Positions 6,296-8,422 of a stretch of 8,422 nucleotides of DNA are shown in pieces. The stretch comes from Scatosoma sp045128055 (GTDB lineage Bacteria > Bacillota > Clostridia > Christensenellales > Borkfalkiaceae), in NCBI GenBank assembly GCA_045128055.1, contig JBGVRC010000026.1, positions 1 through 8,422 on the forward strand, given 5' to 3'. Position 1 is the stretch's first letter. Each line of letters opens with the position of its first letter. Made by a program: the position numbers and the translations under genes. The notes under the pieces are model-generated. The model was not told the DNA's origin. It saw only the letters and a list, made by a program, of their open reading frames with translations, and ran no database searches.

Positions 6296-8422
6296 TTATG
6301 CGTTTACGCGCGGCTCGCCGTACGTAACCAACATCCAACCGCATTGCCCTTGAATTGCGCTGCCAGAGCCATCTTTTTGACACCAGAATTTAATCGCAGT
6401 ATCCGCTTGGAGCTGCACTCTTGCAATCTCCGTTTCCCCATTCGCCACCGTTCTTGTAATCGTGTTACCGCACGAGATAATGGCTTGATTTGCAATCTCG
6501 CCGTCAGGTACAATATAGAAATCCCAATAATTGTAGCCTTGCGACATCAAATAGTTGACGTAATCCGCGGAAATGTACGCCATAAAGGCTTCTACGCTCG
6601 TACTCGTAGCATCCGTGACGGTAATCATATTTTCATAACTTACGAAGGAACCGCTGCCGTATTCGATATAACCGTGGATAACCTTAATCGTCAAAGCTTC
6701 CGTTACGTTTTGTACCGTGTACGTACCGTTGCTGCCCGTTACTTCTTCGCCGTTGGCAAATACCAAAAAGCTGGTACATTCTGCTTTCTTCGCCGTTACG
6801 GTGAAGGTATAATCCGTGCCGACAATCACCGCAGCGTCCCCTGCGAAAGTATAATAGTTGCTTTCCGCAGGAGCAGTTACCGCTACCGTTTCGGGCATAC
6901 CGTTCCACGTTGCGCCATCGGCTTTCACATAGGTAATCCCCGTAACGGTCATATAGCCGCCTTTACTTTGGATTGTACTACCCGAGCCGTTTTGCTGACA
7001 CCAGAACTTAATCGTAGTATCCGCTTGTAAGGTTACGTTTGCGACCGACGTATAGTTGCTCGGCGTTCTTACGATGGTGTTGCCGCAAGCAACGATTGCT
7101 TGGTCTGCAATCGAACCGTCGGGTTGCAAATAAACGTGTACGTTGGTATAACCCTGCGCTATCATATAATTGACGTAGTCCGCAGAGATATACGCACTAT
7201 AATCCGCTGCGCTCGTACTCGTGCTATCCTTAACGACAATCCCTGCGCCTGTATACGTAGCAGACGACACTGCGCCGTATTCTACGTAGCCGTGAAGCAC
7301 TTGAATGGTCAAGTCTTCCGTTACGTTTTCTACCGTGTACGTACCGTTGTTGCCCGTTACTTCTTCGCCGTTTACCAAAACGATGAAGTCGTTAAGACCT
7401 GCCACTTTTTCAGTAACCGTGAAGGTGTAATCGCCATTTTTTATCGCGGAACCTGCGCCCGTGAAGGTGTAATAGTCACTTGCCGCAGGAGCGGTTACGG
7501 ATACCTTTTCTTTGAAGAACTGTAAATTCGTAATCGTAAAGTAGCCGCCCTGATTGTAAATTGCAGAACCCGAACCGCTGTTATTCATACCCCAGAATTC
7601 AAGGTCTGTATTTGAACCTGCCACCAACGCTTGTTCAACGTCTTTAAGATCCGCCGTGGCAATATACCCAATACTTGCGCCATTATATTTTGCGCACAGT
7701 CGGAACATTGTTACGCCGTCAGCTTGATACGTGAAGCTTACGTACTTGTAGCCTTGGCTAATCATATATTCGATATATTCCGCAGAAATATATGCGTGCC
7801 CGTGCAATCTGCTACTTCCATCCGAAGCGTATACGGCGTTGGTAACCTTGATGCTATTGCCGTTATATTGTACCGACACACCCGCGGTTTCGTCCGCTTC
7901 GATATAGCCGTGGAGAACCTTAATCGTTAAGGGTTCGTTTACGTTTTCTACCGTGTACGTACCGTTGTTGCCCGTTACTTCTTCGCCGTTTACCAAAACG
8001 ATGAAGTCGTTAAGACCTGCAACCTTTTCCGTTACAGTAAAGGTATAATCTCTACCTTCCACTACGCCGGACGAGCCTACAAACGTGTAGTAATCGCTGT
8101 CCGCAGGCGCGGTCACGCTGTAGGAAACAGTTTGCGTATACATTACGCCCGAAATATCACTCCAAGAAGCAACGCCCGTGCTGTAATTATTTTTACCCGT
8201 ACAAGCAATCAAAATATAATCTGCGCTACGTACTTTTACATTTTCAAAGGTCATAAGCGAAGTGTCGATTTCGCAACCCAACGCGTTGATTACCGTCAAT
8301 TCTTCCGCGATAAGCGTTACGTTTCTTACCGTATTCGCCGCGTTGCCCCAACGAGCAACCAAAAGACCTGTGTATCCGTGCGTATCTACCTTACCGTAAG
8401 GCCATTGCACTTCTTTATACGT
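6296..8422 (-). CDS. Secreted or surface modular repeat protein, C-terminal part (runs off right edge)
   Basis: The frame is open from the right edge, so the start lies outside; 708 codons are seen. Three tandem modules occur, each with a 76-residue A part (VTAPA..DYYTF..DYTFTVT..NGEEVTG.NGTYTV.NV..LTI.V.HGY) and a B part of about 120-130 residues. A resembles the small Ig-like beta domains of Firmicute surface proteins. I do not recognise B; it contains AYISA[DE]Y[VI].Y(M/L).(S/A)QGY, a polar loop GSGS.I, and in two copies GGY(M/F)T(V/I)T, a pattern that could suit a carbohydrate-binding jelly roll (inference). The first about 99 visible residues are not repeat-like. The protein ends YGEPRVNA with no LPXTG, hydrophobic tail or SLH domain, so any anchor or catalytic domain must be N-terminal. 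Being secreted is inferred from this composition, since the signal peptide is not in view. Its stop is followed by a hairpin and the sugar-enzyme operon. Confidence 0.8.
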   Translation of the reverse strand, partial: TYKEVQWPYGKVDTHGYTGLLVARWGNAANTVRNVTLIAEELTVINALGCEIDTSLMTFENVKVRSADYILIACTGKNNYSTGVASWSDISGVMYTQTVSYSVTAPADSDYYTFVGSSGVVEGRDYTFTVTEKVAGLNDFIVLVNGEEVTGNNGTYTVENVNEPLTIKVLHGYIEADETAGVSVQYNGNSIKVTNAVYASDGSSRLHGHAYISAEYIEYMISQGYKYVSFTYQADGVTMFRLCAKYNGASIGYIATADLKDVEQALVAGSNTDLEFWGMNNSGSGSAIYNQGGYFTITNLQFFKEKVSVTAPAASDYYTFTGAGSAIKNGDYTFTVTEKVAGLNDFIVLVNGEEVTGNNGTYTVENVTEDLTIQVLHGYVEYGAVSSATYTGAGIVVKDSTSTSAADYSAYISADYVNYMIAQGYTNVHVYLQPDGSIADQAIVACGNTIVRTPSNYTSVANVTLQADTTIKFWCQQNGSGSTIQSKGGYMTVTGITYVKADGATWNGMPETVAVTAPAESNYYTFAGDAAVIVGTDYTFTVTAKKAECTSFLVFANGEEVTGSNGTYTVQNVTEALTIKVIHGYIEYGSGSFVSYENMITVTDATSTSVEAFMAYISADYVNYLMSQGYNYWDFYIVPDGEIANQAIISCGNTITRTVANGETEIARVQLQADTAIKFWCQKDGSGSAIQGQCGWMLVTYGEPRVNA
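6299..6661 (-). repeat. Repeat B3 (unassigned domain, C-terminal copy)
   Basis: Last B unit. It follows B2 closely up to IKFWCQKDGSGSAIQ, then ends in GQCGWMLVTYGEPRVNA and the stop, so the final strand is altered and a third cysteine appears. Confidence 0.78.
6662..6889 (-). repeat. Repeat A3 (Ig-like 76-residue unit)
   Basis: Third A unit, again 618 bp from A2 at matching positions. It is more divergent, with KKAECTSFLVFANGEEV replacing EKVAGLNDFIVLVNGEEV. Confidence 0.82.
6890..7279 (-). repeat. Repeat B2 (unassigned domain)
   Basis: Second B unit, closest to B3: both have AYISADYVNY, PDG.IA.QAI, CGNTI.RT, LQADT.IKFWCQ and GSGS.IQ. Its last 10-12 residues (ADGATWNGMPET) form an extra linker to A3 that is absent between B1 and A2. 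Confidence 0.78.
7280..7507 (-). repeat. Repeat A2 (Ig-like 76-residue unit)
   Basis: Second A unit, exactly 618 bp (206 codons) from A1. It contains an 82-bp block (7321-7402) identical base for base to 7939-8020 in A1, whereas flanking synonymous positions differ. Confidence 0.85.
7508..7897 (-). repeat. Repeat B1 (unassigned domain, divergent copy)
   Basis: B1 keeps AYISAEYIEYMISQGY and SGSGSAIYNQGGYFTIT, but differs from B2 and B3 in the middle (RLCAKYNGASIG in place of ACGNTI) and has EFWGMN where the others have KFWCQ, losing one cysteine. Confidence 0.75.
7898..8125 (-). repeat. Repeat A1 (Ig-like 76-residue unit)
   Basis: First visible copy of the 76-residue A unit. It aligns without gaps to A2 and A3; A1 and A2 share about 60 of 76 residues by eye, including an unbroken identical stretch from DYTFTVTEKVAGLNDF through NGTYTVENV. 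Confidence 0.85.

Noticed and set aside
5639..7030. 463-codon plus-strand open frame
   Set aside because: It runs antisense across two genes and the hairpin between them. It has no ribosome binding site or recognisable motif, and arises from the codon bias of the real genes.
6296..8422. Repeats as a CRISPR array or mobile element
   Set aside because: The repeats are in-frame coding units 206 codons apart with synonymous differences. There are no short identical repeats with unique spacers, no terminal inverted repeats and no transposase.

Overview
The window looks like a carbohydrate-uptake and sugar-processing locus from a low-to-mid GC Gram-positive bacterium, most likely a gut-type Clostridia (Bacillota). 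The reasons are AAGGAG-type ribosome binding sites, a large lipoprotein solute-binding protein with the DGKAGTEDDGLP signature common in clostridial sugar ABC systems, an AraC-family regulator encoded next to that transporter, and a secreted repeat-rich protein. The genus cannot be read from the sequence.

Layout, left to right. (1) Positions 1-194, minus strand: the first 64 codons of a sugar ABC transporter permease that runs off the left edge. (2) Positions 195-263: a perfect 11-bp intercistronic hairpin and the permease ribosome binding site. (3) Positions 264-2024, minus: the 586-residue lipoprotein solute-binding protein. (4) Positions 2025-2222: a divergent regulatory region. It holds the binding-protein promoter, a cre-like site, TCTACGT repeats, and a consensus sigma-A promoter for the regulator whose predicted start point falls on the A of the best start codon. 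(5) Positions 2223-3128, plus: an AraC-family regulator, followed by a strong intrinsic terminator. (6) Positions 3190-6208, minus: three tightly packed genes, in transcription order a TIM-barrel sugar isomerase/epimerase, a 393-residue Gfo/Idh/MocA dehydrogenase, and a second 318-residue Gfo/Idh/MocA dehydrogenase that shares one base with its predecessor (TAATG). (7) Positions 6209-6295: a spacer with a 12-bp hairpin. (8) Positions 6296-8422, minus: the C-terminal 708 codons of a protein with three tandem modules of about 206 residues, each an Ig-like domain plus a domain I do not recognise. It runs off the right edge.

How the genes may work together (inference): the binding protein and permease import a sugar or glycoside under AraC control, probably with catabolite repression. 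The two NAD(P)-type dehydrogenases and the metal-dependent TIM-barrel enzyme would oxidise, rearrange and re-reduce or cleave it, as in the E. coli ycj glucoside/guloside route, inositol catabolism, or 3-keto-glycoside deglycosylation. The repeat protein may bind glycans outside the cell. Nothing here fixes the substrate. The most unusual items are the repeat protein with its unassigned domain and the apparently leaderless regulator gene.
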